The translations under genes were made by a program, and so were the position numbers. This document shows, in pieces, positions 17,986 through 28,088 of a stretch of 32,233 nt of DNA; within the stretch, counting starts at the first letter, position 1, and each line of letters begins with the position of its first letter. The notes under the pieces are model-generated. The model had not been told where the DNA came from. It did no database searches and was given only the letters and a program-made list of their open reading frames with translations. This DNA is from an uncultured Mycoplasmatota bacterium (GTDB taxonomy: Bacteria > Bacillota_I > Bacilli_A > RF39 > UBA660), in NCBI GenBank assembly GCA_946494015.1, contig CAMMBL010000007.1, positions 1 to 32,233 on the forward strand, read 5' to 3'.

Positions 17986-18652
17986 AGTTCATATTAGGAA
18001 AACTTTTAGCTAGAACTTTATCTGGATAAACTTTATCATATAGTTCTCCAACTGGTGTTAGTGGTTTTATATTATTTCTTCTTAAAGCACTCCTAATTAA
18101 GGCACTCCAAGATATAACCATATCTATTATTAAGAAAATTAAAAGGATATAAAAAATTATGGTTCCAATTTTTATAGGTATCTTTTCAATTAAATTAGAA
18201 ATAAGAGGATATAATACTTTTGCAAATAATAAAGTAAATAGTCCCCATACTATCATATATGGTATAGTAGTTCTACCATTTATATTTAAAAAATAGTTGC
18301 TATAATCCCAAGATATAGTATGAGTAAATGTTTCTTGTAAAAAACTAATTATATATTCAAACGCTCCCCCTAATATACTTCCATATAAAAAAGTTTTAAT
18401 ATTTGAATAGTTGGGTTTTACTAAAAGATATACTATTAAAACAGCCCCAGCGCCATAAATGGGACTAAAGGGTCCATAAATAACTCCCCTTCTTAATTCC
18501 CAAACAATATTTCCTGTTGAGATATAGACTTTTATTAAATTTAGAATTTGTTCATATAAGGCTCCTATAATAGAGCCTATAGCAAAGACTAAAAATAATT
18601 TTTTAGCACTATAACCTTCGGCAAAAACTTTATTATTTTTTATACTACTCAT
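17963..18652 (-). CDS. Putative ABC-transporter type IV / CmpB-like membrane protein
   Basis: FAIGSIIGALYEQILNLI...WELRRGVIYGPFSPIYGAGAVLIVYLL; start moved to ATG 18652 (AAAGGGG RBS-like). Confidence 0.75.
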   Translation of the reverse strand: MSSIKNNKVFAEGYSAKKLFLVFAIGSIIGALYEQILNLIKVYISTGNIVWELRRGVIYGPFSPIYGAGAVLIVYLLVKPNYSNIKTFLYGSILGGAFEYIISFLQETFTHTISWDYSNYFLNINGRTTIPYMIVWGLFTLLFAKVLYPLISNLIEKIPIKIGTIIFYILLIFLIIDMVISWSALIRSALRRNNIKPLTPVGELYDKVYPDKVLAKSFPNMNFEIRKEK

Positions 18653-18748
18653 ACTACTACCCCTTTGACTTGTTGTTATTTTAACATATAATATGCAAAA
18701 TGACAAGAAAAAGCGTGGTGCTATTATAATAATTAGATGTTTTTTATA

Positions 18749-19459
18749 TTATTTTGTAAAAAGATCTATAGGTTTTTTTACATATTTTAATTTTTTAGAA
18801 ATTTCATGAGTAATATCTGTATTTTCTTCTACTTTAATATTAAAATCATTATGAATACAAGTTAGTAATTTATTATAATCAGCTTCATTAACTAATGATT
18901 CTATACAAATACTTTTAAATAGATTTAGAAGATTCTTTTTATTTAATATTGATATTAGACTTGTAGAAGTATCCATTGTGAAAAATAAGTCTGGATCTAC
19001 TATTATAATACCTTCTTTATTAATTACAGTATTATCTTTTTTGATATCTTCTGTACATACTCCAATATGTTCACTAAATATATTGAATAAGTTTTCTAAT
19101 TCTCTAAAGTTATCTAATATATAGTCTTTTTGTTCTTCTAATATATTTATTGAATTATTAGGATAATATTTTGCTGTATAGGCATCAGTTATAAATTGAG
19201 ATTTTATAAATTTATTTTTTAGCATTTTAGCAAAATTACTTTTATTATATATATCTAACAATTCGATAAAATGGGGATTATTTACATCTTTTAATATATC
19301 GAACATTTCAGGGCTTAATCTAAAATCAAGAATTGTTTCTTGATAATATTTTTTAAAGATTATATCTTTATTATATAGTATTTTAGCACAATGACCATGA
19401 TTTAAGTATTTCATATTATTTAATTTTAATGTTTCTTTATTTCTATTATAATAAGCCAT
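18749..19459 (-). CDS. Putative protein-kinase-like fold protein
   Basis: GHCAKILYNKDIIFKKY (nucleotide-loop-like), EDIKKDNTVINKEGIIIVDPDLFF (catalytic loop D-x4-N and D-metal-like); start at ATG 19459 with RBS GGAGGAG. Confidence 0.5.
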   Translation of the reverse strand: MAYYNRNKETLKLNNMKYLNHGHCAKILYNKDIIFKKYYQETILDFRLSPEMFDILKDVNNPHFIELLDIYNKSNFAKMLKNKFIKSQFITDAYTAKYYPNNSINILEEQKDYILDNFRELENLFNIFSEHIGVCTEDIKKDNTVINKEGIIIVDPDLFFTMDTSTSLISILNKKNLLNLFKSICIESLVNEADYNKLLTCIHNDFNIKVEENTDITHEISKKLKYVKKPIDLFTK

Positions 19460-19563
19460 AATACTCCTCCTTTTAACACGATAAATTAAGTGCATTTAAT
19501 ATTTTATCATAAAGTTTAAAATTCTTTAAATATAATATGATTAATTTTATAATAAATACTAAA

Positions 19564-19597
19564 AAATCATCTAACTCAAGCTTGAATTAGATGATTT
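19564..19597. terminator. Bidirectional-looking terminator hairpin after the NAGPA gene
   Basis: AAATCATCTAAcTCAAGCTTGAaTTAGATGATTT with T-run on the minus strand. Confidence 0.8.
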
Positions 19598-19603
19598 ATA
19601 TTT

Positions 19604-20704
19604 TTATTTAACTATCCAAAAGGTTGGTATATCTCTAAGACCATTAGTACCAGCGGCTACAGGATGATTTATTATTTTATTATTAATAACTAGAGCGCTT
19701 GAACTTCCTCCATCCATATTAGCAGCATTAATAGCACCATAATTTTCCATGATTTCAGTTAGATCACCCATATCAGCTCCAATTGAAGAAGCTAAACGAC
19801 CATTTATAACTAAAAGAAGGACAATACCATCTTCTCGCTGACCAATAGCTGTTCTAGGGGCAATACCCCAACCTCCATTTCCTTTAACAAAACTACTTTT
19901 ACCATTAACTATCAAGAATGGTCCGAATTCAATAGCATCTCTTATTCCCATATTTATAGCTTCTTCTTTACTCATTTTACCTAAAACTAATTTATTATCT
20001 TTAGTAAAACCTACAAAGCCTCCGCCCATACTAGCATCTTCATAATCACTTACGATTTGTCCATCTTTAATAACTGTTCCATGAGGTAAGGCTCCATTTG
20101 AATTCCAATCAGGATCATAAAAGCCTCCCGCATTAATAGCAATAATGGCATTTTCTCTTTTGGCTACAGTAGTAATTGCTTCTCCTTTTTTACCTAAATA
20201 TGCTGTTGTAGCAATAGAAATACGTGATGGATCATATACAGCTACTAAATATCCTTGATAACCACTTCCACTCACTTCAATGACTTTGTATAAATCATTT
20301 CCTTTATCTTTAGTTAAAATTTCTTTTTCATATTCATTTTTATATATCTTTTGATTAGTATTATAATCTTTAAAATTAATTAGATCAGGGTTTGAATTTT
20401 CATTAACTTCAATAATATGATTATTGGCAAGGACTTCATTTATAACTTTATCATTATAAAACCAAGTTGCTAAATATTGATGATTCATTGAAGTCATCGC
20501 TGAAGTTATCCAAAAATTTCTAAAGCTTCCAATTGGCCCATAAAAAAGAAAAAGGCCAAAAGCACATAAAATAATTATTAAAGTAATTATAATTTTTTCT
20601 ATTCTTTTACTTTCTTTTCTTTTTATTATTTTTAATTCTTTAGCAATACTAGGCATGATGATAGTTTTATCAAAGTTATCATTTTTATTCATCAGGTTCA
20701 GCAT
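19604..20704 (-). CDS. Phosphodiester glycosidase (NAGPA-domain) family protein
   Basis: IIAINAGGFYDPDWNSNGALPHGTVIKDGQIV ... APRTAIGQREDGIVLLLVINGR ... AINAANMDGGSSSALVINNKIIN. Confidence 0.92.
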   Translation of the reverse strand: MLNLMNKNDNFDKTIIMPSIAKELKIIKRKESKRIEKIIITLIIILCAFGLFLFYGPIGSFRNFWITSAMTSMNHQYLATWFYNDKVINEVLANNHIIEVNENSNPDLINFKDYNTNQKIYKNEYEKEILTKDKGNDLYKVIEVSGSGYQGYLVAVYDPSRISIATTAYLGKKGEAITTVAKRENAIIAINAGGFYDPDWNSNGALPHGTVIKDGQIVSDYEDASMGGGFVGFTKDNKLVLGKMSKEEAINMGIRDAIEFGPFLIVNGKSSFVKGNGGWGIAPRTAIGQREDGIVLLLVINGRLASSIGADMGDLTEIMENYGAINAANMDGGSSSALVINNKIINHPVAAGTNGLRDIPTFWIVK

Positions 20705-21320
20705 TTTCTTCTACCTCACTAGCATCATTTAATTGCACACTTTCTTCTTGCTTACCCTTATATTCTCTATCACCATTTATATCTAAATAGTCACGATCTA
20801 ATTTTATTTCTTCTAACTTAGTATCATTACTTTGATTTTCATCTAACCATTTATTATAAGCTTTTATATTATTGTTATACCCTTTTACATCACTAACATA
20901 AGTGTTAACTACTTCTTCATATCCAATAACAACAGCTTCACATTTATTATTAACACTAACTTCTGGATAAAGAACATTTATACACTTATTTTTTAATTTA
21001 GAAAAGTTTTTATCAATAGCTTCTAAACTTTCTTTATAATTTGCAAATAATTCTTTATAATGTTCATCATTTTCTTTTAAAGTTTGATAATACATATCTT
21101 GCATAACTTCTTTATAAATGTTATCTCTTATCTTATTAAAATTATCAACATTACTCTTAAACTCATCATAAGTATTAACAACAACATTCATCCTCTTTTT
21201 AATCTCTGCTTGATCATTACTATAATTAATTACAGCATATATAATAATTCCTCCAATAATTAATAAAAATCCAATTAATATTATTATTCCTATATGTTTA
21301 TTTTTACGTTTAACTTCCAT
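20685..21320 (-). CDS. Hypothetical single-pass membrane protein with coiled-coil-like ectodomain
   Basis: 211 aa; N-terminal TM IGIIILIGFLLIIGGIIIYAVI then charged helical region; overlaps the downstream NAGPA gene. Confidence 0.65.
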   Translation of the reverse strand: MEVKRKNKHIGIIILIGFLLIIGGIIIYAVINYSNDQAEIKKRMNVVVNTYDEFKSNVDNFNKIRDNIYKEVMQDMYYQTLKENDEHYKELFANYKESLEAIDKNFSKLKNKCINVLYPEVSVNNKCEAVVIGYEEVVNTYVSDVKGYNNNIKAYNKWLDENQSNDTKLEEIKLDRDYLDINGDREYKGKQEESVQLNDASEVEENAEPDE

Positions 21321-21526
21321 AAATACACTCCTATTATCATAATACTATAATTTAATTTCTTTATCTTATTATGTAACACATCAAAAGAATTATTAATATC
21401 TTAGCTATTTAATTATAATATTTTTATTAGACAATATCAATACTAATATTTTTATTTAATCATATTATAATTAGAAATTTTATTAATATTGAAGTAAACT
21501 TTACAAATTAATGTTACTTATCACAG

Positions 21527-21555
21527 TTGAAAAGATAAAAAAATTAGTCTATAAT
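21527..21555 (+). promoter_or_regulatory. Promoter of LCP gene
   Basis: TTGAAA-17 nt-TATAAT. Confidence 0.75.
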
Positions 21556-21582
21556 GGAAAGGTATACATGGAGGTTAATTAG

Positions 21583-23628
21583 ATGAAAAAGAATAAAGAG
21601 AAAAACAAGGAGAAAAAGTGTCGTTTATGGCTTTTAATAATAGGTTTTATTGTTATTATTGCTAATATTTTTACTATTTATAATATTTTATTATTAGGTC
21701 CTGTGGAGGAATTAATAAGGTATATTATTATTGGGGTATTTGTTCTTTTAGATATAATTATTATTGTTAAAATTAGAGGAAAAAGAAAAAATAAAGAAAA
21801 AAAAGTTCGACTATTTACAGTTTTTTTGATCATTTATCTAATTTTAAATATTTTAATTAGTTTAGTGATTATGTATGCTTATGGTACAATATCTAGTATT
21901 AATAGAGATTATGTAACATATTCTAGTAGTCTTATTGTTAAAAGTGATAGTGCTTTTGATGACGTTAAAGATTTAAAAGATACTAAAATTGGTATTTTAA
22001 AAGATGAAAGCTCTCCTGAAGGTAATATTATTCCTAATGAAGTAATTAAAGAAAATAATTTAAAAGATGATAATAAAATAGTTAAATATGATGATTATTT
22101 TTCTTTAGTTGCTGATTTATATGAAAGTGAAGTTGATGCAGTATTTGTGCCAACAGATTATCCTTCTATGTTTAATAGTATAGAAACTTATCAAAATATT
22201 AGTAGTGAAACCAAAATTATTTTAACTAAAGAGAAAAAGATGAAAAAAGCAAGCACTAGCAATAGAGAAACTGCTTCATCTGGTAAATCTGTAACAGATC
22301 CTTTTACTATTCTTTTAATGGGAGTAGATTCAGCGGAAGAAGGATTATCTAAAAATACGGTTGCAAATGGTGATAGTTTAATTCTAATTACCTTTAATCC
22401 TGATACTTTAAATGCTACAATGTTAAGCATTCCAAGAGATAGTTATGTGCCAATTGCTTGTTGGAATGGAAATCCTGAAAATAAAATTACGCATGCGGCT
22501 GCTTATGGAACTGATTGTATGATGAGTACAATTGAAAATTACTTTGATGTTACAATTGACTATTATGCTAAGATTAACTTTAAAGGATTAGTTACTTTAG
22601 TTGATACTCTTGGAGGAATTACTGTAGATGTTCCACAAGATTTATGTACTGATAATTCTAATCGTGAAGGAGAAGTTTGTATCAGTCAAGGGGTTCAAAC
22701 ATTAAATGGTGAACAAGCTTTAGTACTTGCAAGAAATAGAAAACAATTAAGTGGTGGAGATTTAGATAGAGGTTTAAATCAACAATTAGTTATTCAAGGA
22801 ATATTAAATAAAGTTAAAGATATGAAAAGTATTAATCAAGTTATGAATGTTTTAAATACAGTTACTAATAATCTTGATACAAATTTTACAGAAAAACAAA
22901 TTTTATCATTTTATGATATTGCTAAAGATATAATGAATAATGCTCTACAAAAAGATGATGCTGATTTAATAAATATTGAACAGTTATATCTTGATGGTAC
23001 TGGTCAAATGATTTATGATGAGAGAAGTAGACTTGTTTTATGGGATTATGTGCCTAATGAACAAAGTAGAAAAGATATTATTAATGCTATGAAAATCAAT
23101 TTAGGTAAAAAAGAGCCTGAAATGATTAAAGAATTTACATTTTCAATAAATGATCCGGATTACGAAAAACAAATAACTGGAAGTGGTCCTTATAAAAAAA
23201 CATCTACTTATGATTTATTACCTGATTTTACAGGAGATAGTGAAGCGCAAGCTCGTAGTTATGCTAGTGCTCATGGAATTAGTATTCGTTTTGTAGGTAA
23301 TAGTGGTTATGTAGTTAGTCAAAGTTTACCAGCTAATAAAAGAGTTGATTTAATTAGTGGTAGTGTTGTATTAACATTATCAGGTAGTAGATATAACAAT
23401 GACGACGATGATGATGAGCCAGTTTATACTCCACCTACTGATAATACTGGTGATGAAGATGATACTAGTAGTAATGTACCTGGTATACCTCCATCTGGTA
23501 GTAATACTGGAACTGGATCTGGAGGAGATGCTGGTAATGGAGAAGATAATGATGGTCAAGGTGGAACAGATGGTGGAGATAAAAAACCTGGTACTGATAC
23601 TAATCCTGATGGTGCTACTACAGAATAA
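21583..23628 (+). CDS. LytR-CpsA-Psr (LCP) family protein with extra N-terminal solute-binding-like domain and C-terminal PASTA-like domain
   Basis: LCP core FTILLMGVDSAEEGL...ANGDSLILITFNPDTLNATMLSIPRDSYVPI...NKITHAAAYG...GGITVDVPQDL...LNGEQALVLARNRK; SDSAFDDVKDLKDTKIGILKDE...; PASTA-like LLPDFTGDSEAQARSYASAHGISIRF; Gly/Asp tail. Confidence 0.9.
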   Translation: MKKNKEKNKEKKCRLWLLIIGFIVIIANIFTIYNILLLGPVEELIRYIIIGVFVLLDIIIIVKIRGKRKNKEKKVRLFTVFLIIYLILNILISLVIMYAYGTISSINRDYVTYSSSLIVKSDSAFDDVKDLKDTKIGILKDESSPEGNIIPNEVIKENNLKDDNKIVKYDDYFSLVADLYESEVDAVFVPTDYPSMFNSIETYQNISSETKIILTKEKKMKKASTSNRETASSGKSVTDPFTILLMGVDSAEEGLSKNTVANGDSLILITFNPDTLNATMLSIPRDSYVPIACWNGNPENKITHAAAYGTDCMMSTIENYFDVTIDYYAKINFKGLVTLVDTLGGITVDVPQDLCTDNSNREGEVCISQGVQTLNGEQALVLARNRKQLSGGDLDRGLNQQLVIQGILNKVKDMKSINQVMNVLNTVTNNLDTNFTEKQILSFYDIAKDIMNNALQKDDADLINIEQLYLDGTGQMIYDERSRLVLWDYVPNEQSRKDIINAMKINLGKKEPEMIKEFTFSINDPDYEKQITGSGPYKKTSTYDLLPDFTGDSEAQARSYASAHGISIRFVGNSGYVVSQSLPANKRVDLISGSVVLTLSGSRYNNDDDDDEPVYTPPTDNTGDEDDTSSNVPGIPPSGSNTGTGSGGDAGNGEDNDGQGGTDGGDKKPGTDTNPDGATTE

Positions 23629-23660
23629 AGAGATAAGTTTAATTTACTTATCTCTTTTAT
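23629..23660 (+). terminator. Intrinsic terminator
   Basis: AGAGATAAGT-TTAATTT-ACTTATCTCT-TTTAT. Confidence 0.8.
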
Positions 23661-23736
23661 TATGGTCTTACAACTGTTATTTTTTTATTTTTATCAACTA
23701 AAATGAACACTTTTTAAGAATTTTGGTGAACGCTTT

Positions 23737-24759
23737 TTAAAAATCCATATTTTCTAGATAAGACACCGCTTCATCAAAACTTCCAATAGCTTTAATTTTA
23801 ATATCATAATTATTTTTTTCTTTTTCTTTTAAGGCTTCTTTATAATTATCCCCTTTAGGAACTAAAAACAAGTCAGCTTTAGCTTTTACAGCACCATTTA
23901 ATTTATATTTTACACCACCTATTTCCCCTACTGTTCCATCACTATTAATTGTACCTGTTCCTACTATTTTTAAGCCATTAGTTAAATCTTTATCTATTAA
24001 TTTATCATAGATAGCTAGGGTTAACATCAAACCTCCACTAGGTCCACTTTCACTTTCTTTAAAATTAAGTTCTATTTTTGGAGAAGTTTTAAATTCATAA
24101 ATTGTACTAATAGAAACTCCTGTTAATTTTTTACCATCCATATTTTTTACAGTTGCAGTTACTTCTTTTTCTTTATTGTTTCTAATAACTGTAATAGTTA
24201 TTTTATTCCCTATATTACTATTATTAACAAAATTTGTATAATCTGTTATTTCTGTTATTTCTTGACCATTAACCTTTTTTAATTCATCACCTATTCTAAG
24301 ACCATTATCTTCTTTTTTTTCGATATAAATAACATAATAATGTTTATCTTTTATCTTAATTTCTTTATTAGCCTTATTATAGGCTAACATAATAGCAGTT
24401 TGATTAGCATTTTCTAAATATATCTTATTTCTAAATAATATATCAGCACTAGTTTCTTCTTCATTTAATTCTACATCTTCTTGTTTTTCAATATCATAAG
24501 AGGGAATAATATTACCCAATATAAAAGAAGCAACATTTCCCTGTAATTCTTTAACATAAGCAAAGTTTAATGATCCTTTGCTTTCTGTTTGATTCATGCC
24601 TATTTTAATTCTGTCATTAATATTAATTGTGCCACCTCCGGCATAAATATAATATGGTAATGGTATTATCAAAATTAAATATACAATTATTAAAAATATA
24701 ATACTTTTATAATTTTCTTTCATAAATTTTTTAATTTTTAAATACATTTTATTAAACAT
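23737..24759 (-). CDS. ylbL: PDZ/Lon-type protease, YlbL family
   Basis: N-terminal TM, PDZ-like GLRIGDELKKVNGQEI, Lon catalytic SGPSGGLMLTLAIYDKL (Ser) and GGVKYKLNGAVKA (Lys). Confidence 0.9.
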   Translation of the reverse strand: MFNKMYLKIKKFMKENYKSIIFLIIVYLILIIPLPYYIYAGGGTININDRIKIGMNQTESKGSLNFAYVKELQGNVASFILGNIIPSYDIEKQEDVELNEEETSADILFRNKIYLENANQTAIMLAYNKANKEIKIKDKHYYVIYIEKKEDNGLRIGDELKKVNGQEITEITDYTNFVNNSNIGNKITITVIRNNKEKEVTATVKNMDGKKLTGVSISTIYEFKTSPKIELNFKESESGPSGGLMLTLAIYDKLIDKDLTNGLKIVGTGTINSDGTVGEIGGVKYKLNGAVKAKADLFLVPKGDNYKEALKEKEKNNYDIKIKAIGSFDEAVSYLENMDF

Positions 24760-24805
24760 TATATCAGTCCTTTACTATACCATTATACCAAAAGAAGGTT
24801 ATTTT

Positions 24806-25714
24806 ATGAAAAAAAAATATCAGGAATTACTAGCAGTATTAATAATTTTATTTATCTATATTGGTATATTTTTAAAACCAACTCTAATTATTGAAAGTGG
24901 AATAAATAGTCTTAATATTTTTAAAACTAAACTTTTCCCTTCTATTTTTCCTTTCTTTGTTTTATCATATCTTATTCTTGATTTAGGATTAGCTACTAAA
25001 ATTAGTAATAAATTAAATTTTATTATTAAAAAATTATTCAATATTGAAGGAGAAGCTACCTTTATTATTTTAGTTAGTATTATTTCTGGATTTCCTAGTG
25101 GTTCTAAATATATTGCTACTTTATATAATAAAAAAAGAATATCTAAAAATACTGCTAATTATTTACTTACTTTTACCCATTTTGCTAATCCTCTTTTTGT
25201 TTTAGGAACCTGCGGTATTATTTTAAATAATATTTTACTTGCTTATAAAATATTATTTATTCAAATTATTTCTAATATTATATTGGGTATTATTTTAAGA
25301 CCTAAAAGTTCTGAATCATTTAAAATATCTCCTTATAAAGCTAATAGTTTTTTAGAAGCTTTGCCTAATGCTATTAATGAAGCAGTTAAATTATTATTAT
25401 TTATGTTGGGATCAATTACTTTTTTTATGTTTTTAGCAAAATTAATAAGTAGTTTTTTCAACCTTAATCCTTTTATAACTACTATCATTACAGGACTATT
25501 AGATTTAACTAGTGGTATTAGTTTAGTTGGTAATTTAAGTTTAGACTTGACTATTAAAGGTTTAATTATTTTAAGTTTTATTACATTTGGAAGTTTATCT
25601 GTTCATATACAAGTTTTAAATAATATAAAAGAGCAAGATATTAGTTATAAATATTTTCTTATGGGAAGAATTATTCAAACAGCTCTTGCTCTTTTACTTT
25701 ATCTTATATTTTAA
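24806..25714 (+). CDS. ylbJ: Sporulation integral membrane protein YlbJ family
   Basis: FPSIFPFFVLSYLILDLG ... SGFPSGSKYIATLYNKKRISKNTANYLLTFTHFANPLFVLGTCG; divergent from ylbL. Confidence 0.88.
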   Translation: MKKKYQELLAVLIILFIYIGIFLKPTLIIESGINSLNIFKTKLFPSIFPFFVLSYLILDLGLATKISNKLNFIIKKLFNIEGEATFIILVSIISGFPSGSKYIATLYNKKRISKNTANYLLTFTHFANPLFVLGTCGIILNNILLAYKILFIQIISNIILGIILRPKSSESFKISPYKANSFLEALPNAINEAVKLLLFMLGSITFFMFLAKLISSFFNLNPFITTIITGLLDLTSGISLVGNLSLDLTIKGLIILSFITFGSLSVHIQVLNNIKEQDISYKYFLMGRIIQTALALLLYLIF

Positions 25715-26205
25715 TATATATAATTAATTGGACATGTAATTATAAAAGAATATGTTTTATTAGTAAAATTTGGATGATTAAAAATTATTTCTATTTTTAA
25801 ATAATTTTTATCTAATAAATATTCTATTTTAGATTTTGTACTTAAAGTTAAATCAGCTATTTTAGGAATTGTATAATCTATTATATTATCAGTTTTACCA
25901 TAGCTAATAATACCTTCCTTACTATTAAGAATAAGCTTTGTTTCATAATTACTTGGATTATCAAAAGTTAAAATAGTTTCATCTTTATTAATAACATTAA
26001 CATTAATTAAATGACCCATTATTAAATCATCTTGAATTGTTTTTTGAATATTATTACTATAACTATCAACTTCATTATATATTTCTTCAACTTTTTCTTT
26101 ATTACGATAACTCATTATTGAATTAAAAATACTAACAACAATTATAGAAACAATAATAAAAGAAACTAATAATTCAATTGAAGTCATTCCCTTTTTATTG
26201 ATCAT
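25711..26205 (-). CDS. Prepilin-like protein with type IV N-methylation motif
   Basis: NKKGMTSIELLVSFIIVSIIVVSIF. Confidence 0.82.
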   Translation of the reverse strand: MINKKGMTSIELLVSFIIVSIIVVSIFNSIMSYRNKEKVEEIYNEVDSYSNNIQKTIQDDLIMGHLINVNVINKDETILTFDNPSNYETKLILNSKEGIISYGKTDNIIDYTIPKIADLTLSTKSKIEYLLDKNYLKIEIIFNHPNFTNKTYSFIITCPINYIY

Positions 26206-26741
26206 AGTGCTACCTCCATAGTTCCATATTTGTTAGTATTATTTGCTTTATATTCTATTATTACTCTATAATATCCTTTACTTGAAGTTTTATTAGTATT
26301 TTTACTATAAGTAGGAAGATAATCTATATATTCTTTAAAATCACGAGAAAAACTATTATTATCTTTAATATATTTTTTAAATTCTACTGTATTATAAGTA
26401 GTTAAATATAATTTTGTAATGTTATTTACATCTTTAAAGTTTTGACAAATAGTACTACTATTATTTTCTTGATATAAATTACAGTCACTAATATCAATAT
26501 ACCCTATTGAAGCTGTTTTAGTATATATATCTGTTGGTAAACCTTTTAAGGCTATCATTCTAGCCCAATGAGCTATATATGTTGCTTCTACAGTATTATA
26601 ATTTTTATAACGTTCATATTCCCCTATAAGAGGTACAATATTAGTAAAAAGCAATGAGAAAATACCCATAATAAAAACACTAACGATTAAAGTTTCAACT
26701 AATAAAAAACCTTTTTGGTTTACTATTTTTGTCTTTCTCAT
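26202..26741 (-). CDS. Prepilin-like protein with type IV N-methylation motif
   Basis: NQKGFLLVETLIVSVFIMGIFSLLF; overlaps downstream prepilin gene. Confidence 0.82.
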   Translation of the reverse strand: MRKTKIVNQKGFLLVETLIVSVFIMGIFSLLFTNIVPLIGEYERYKNYNTVEATYIAHWARMIALKGLPTDIYTKTASIGYIDISDCNLYQENNSSTICQNFKDVNNITKLYLTTYNTVEFKKYIKDNNSFSRDFKEYIDYLPTYSKNTNKTSSKGYYRVIIEYKANNTNKYGTMEVAL

Positions 26742-26825
26742 AATAAGCTCCTCTTGTAATTAAGTTATTCTTAATATATAATATATTATAGTAAAATAAG
26801 TGAATAAAGTAAAGGGGCTGATCGC

Positions 26826-28088
26826 TTGATAACTTATGATATGGCCAAGATGCCAATTGTTGATGTTGTAGATGATATTATATTTAATGCTGTTAAATCT
26901 GGAGCTAGTGATATTCATTTTGATCCACGTGATGATTTTTTGATGGTACGAATTAGAATAGATGGGGATTTACAAGATTATACTGAGATTCCTAAAATGT
27001 ATGAGAGAAACTTAATTACAAGAATTAAACTTTTAGCTAATATGAATATAACTGAAAGTAGACTTCCTCAAGATGGATCTATTAAAGGTAATATAAAAGG
27101 TGTTGATCTTGAAACTAGAGTTTCTACTTTACCTACTAATGAAGGAGAAAAGTGTGTTATTAGAATACTTGATTATAGTAGAAGTTTAGAAGGTATTGAT
27201 GCTTTAGGATTTAATAAAAGTAATTTTTTTAAACTAAAAAAAATGATTGCTGAACCCAATGGAATTATTTTAGTAACAGGTGCTACTGGTTCTGGTAAAA
27301 GTACAACAGTATATTCTATTTTACAGGTTTTAAATAAGAAAGAGACTAATATTATTACGGTTGAAGACCCTATAGAAATGAATATTGAAGGATTAAATCA
27401 AGTCCAAGTAAATAGTGAAATTGGACTTGACTTTTCAACTGTTCTAAGATCTATTTTAAGACAAGATCCTAATATTATTTTAATTGGGGAAATAAGAGAT
27501 AGTGAAACAGCTAAAATAGCTGTTAGGGCTTCTATTACTGGACATTTAGTTTTATCTACAATACATACTAATAATTCTTTAAGTACAATAGAAAGATTGC
27601 TTGATATGAATGTAGAAAGATATTTATTATCTAGTGCTTTATCTGGTATTATATCTCAAAGATTAGCAAAAAAAGTTTGTCCTTATTGTCATATAAAAAA
27701 GGAAACTACACCATATGAGAAAAAGGTTTTTAAACTTGCTTTAAATAAAGATGTCAAAGAAATTTATGTTCCTAATCTGTCAGGATGTGATAAATGTAAT
27801 AATGGTTATCGTGGTCGCATTGCTATTCAAGAAGTATTAATGATTAATGATGAGATAAAGAATGCTTTAAATGAAGAAAGATTAGAAAAAGAAGACTTAA
27901 ATAAATTAGTTTATACGTCTGATGTTATTACGATGCTTCAAGATGGGCTTCTAAAGGTTTTAGATGGTTCTACTTCTTTTGATGAAATCTATAGAATAAT
28001 AGATGTTGATGATGATTTAGATAGTTATTGTAAAATTAGAAATATAAATAATGATAGTTTTAATGATGATGGAGAGGAAATATTATAA
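26826..28088 (+). CDS. Type II/IV secretion/pilus assembly ATPase (GspE/PilB)
   Basis: GASDIHFDP, Walker A GATGSGKSTT, Asp box, RQDPNIILIGEIRDSETAKIAVRASITGHLVLSTIHTN, Cys4 motif CPYC...CDKC; TTG start after AAAGGGG. Confidence 0.95.
   Translation: MITYDMAKMPIVDVVDDIIFNAVKSGASDIHFDPRDDFLMVRIRIDGDLQDYTEIPKMYERNLITRIKLLANMNITESRLPQDGSIKGNIKGVDLETRVSTLPTNEGEKCVIRILDYSRSLEGIDALGFNKSNFFKLKKMIAEPNGIILVTGATGSGKSTTVYSILQVLNKKETNIITVEDPIEMNIEGLNQVQVNSEIGLDFSTVLRSILRQDPNIILIGEIRDSETAKIAVRASITGHLVLSTIHTNNSLSTIERLLDMNVERYLLSSALSGIISQRLAKKVCPYCHIKKETTPYEKKVFKLALNKDVKEIYVPNLSGCDKCNNGYRGRIAIQEVLMINDEIKNALNEERLEKEDLNKLVYTSDVITMLQDGLLKVLDGSTSFDEIYRIIDVDDDLDSYCKIRNINNDSFNDDGEEIL

Noticed and set aside
22191-25041. 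ORFs 22191-22430 (-), 23399-23701 (+) and 24856-25041 (-)
   Set aside because: Shadow frames inside the LCP gene and ylbJ; 23399-23701 is an out-of-frame reading of the Gly/Asp repeat tail.
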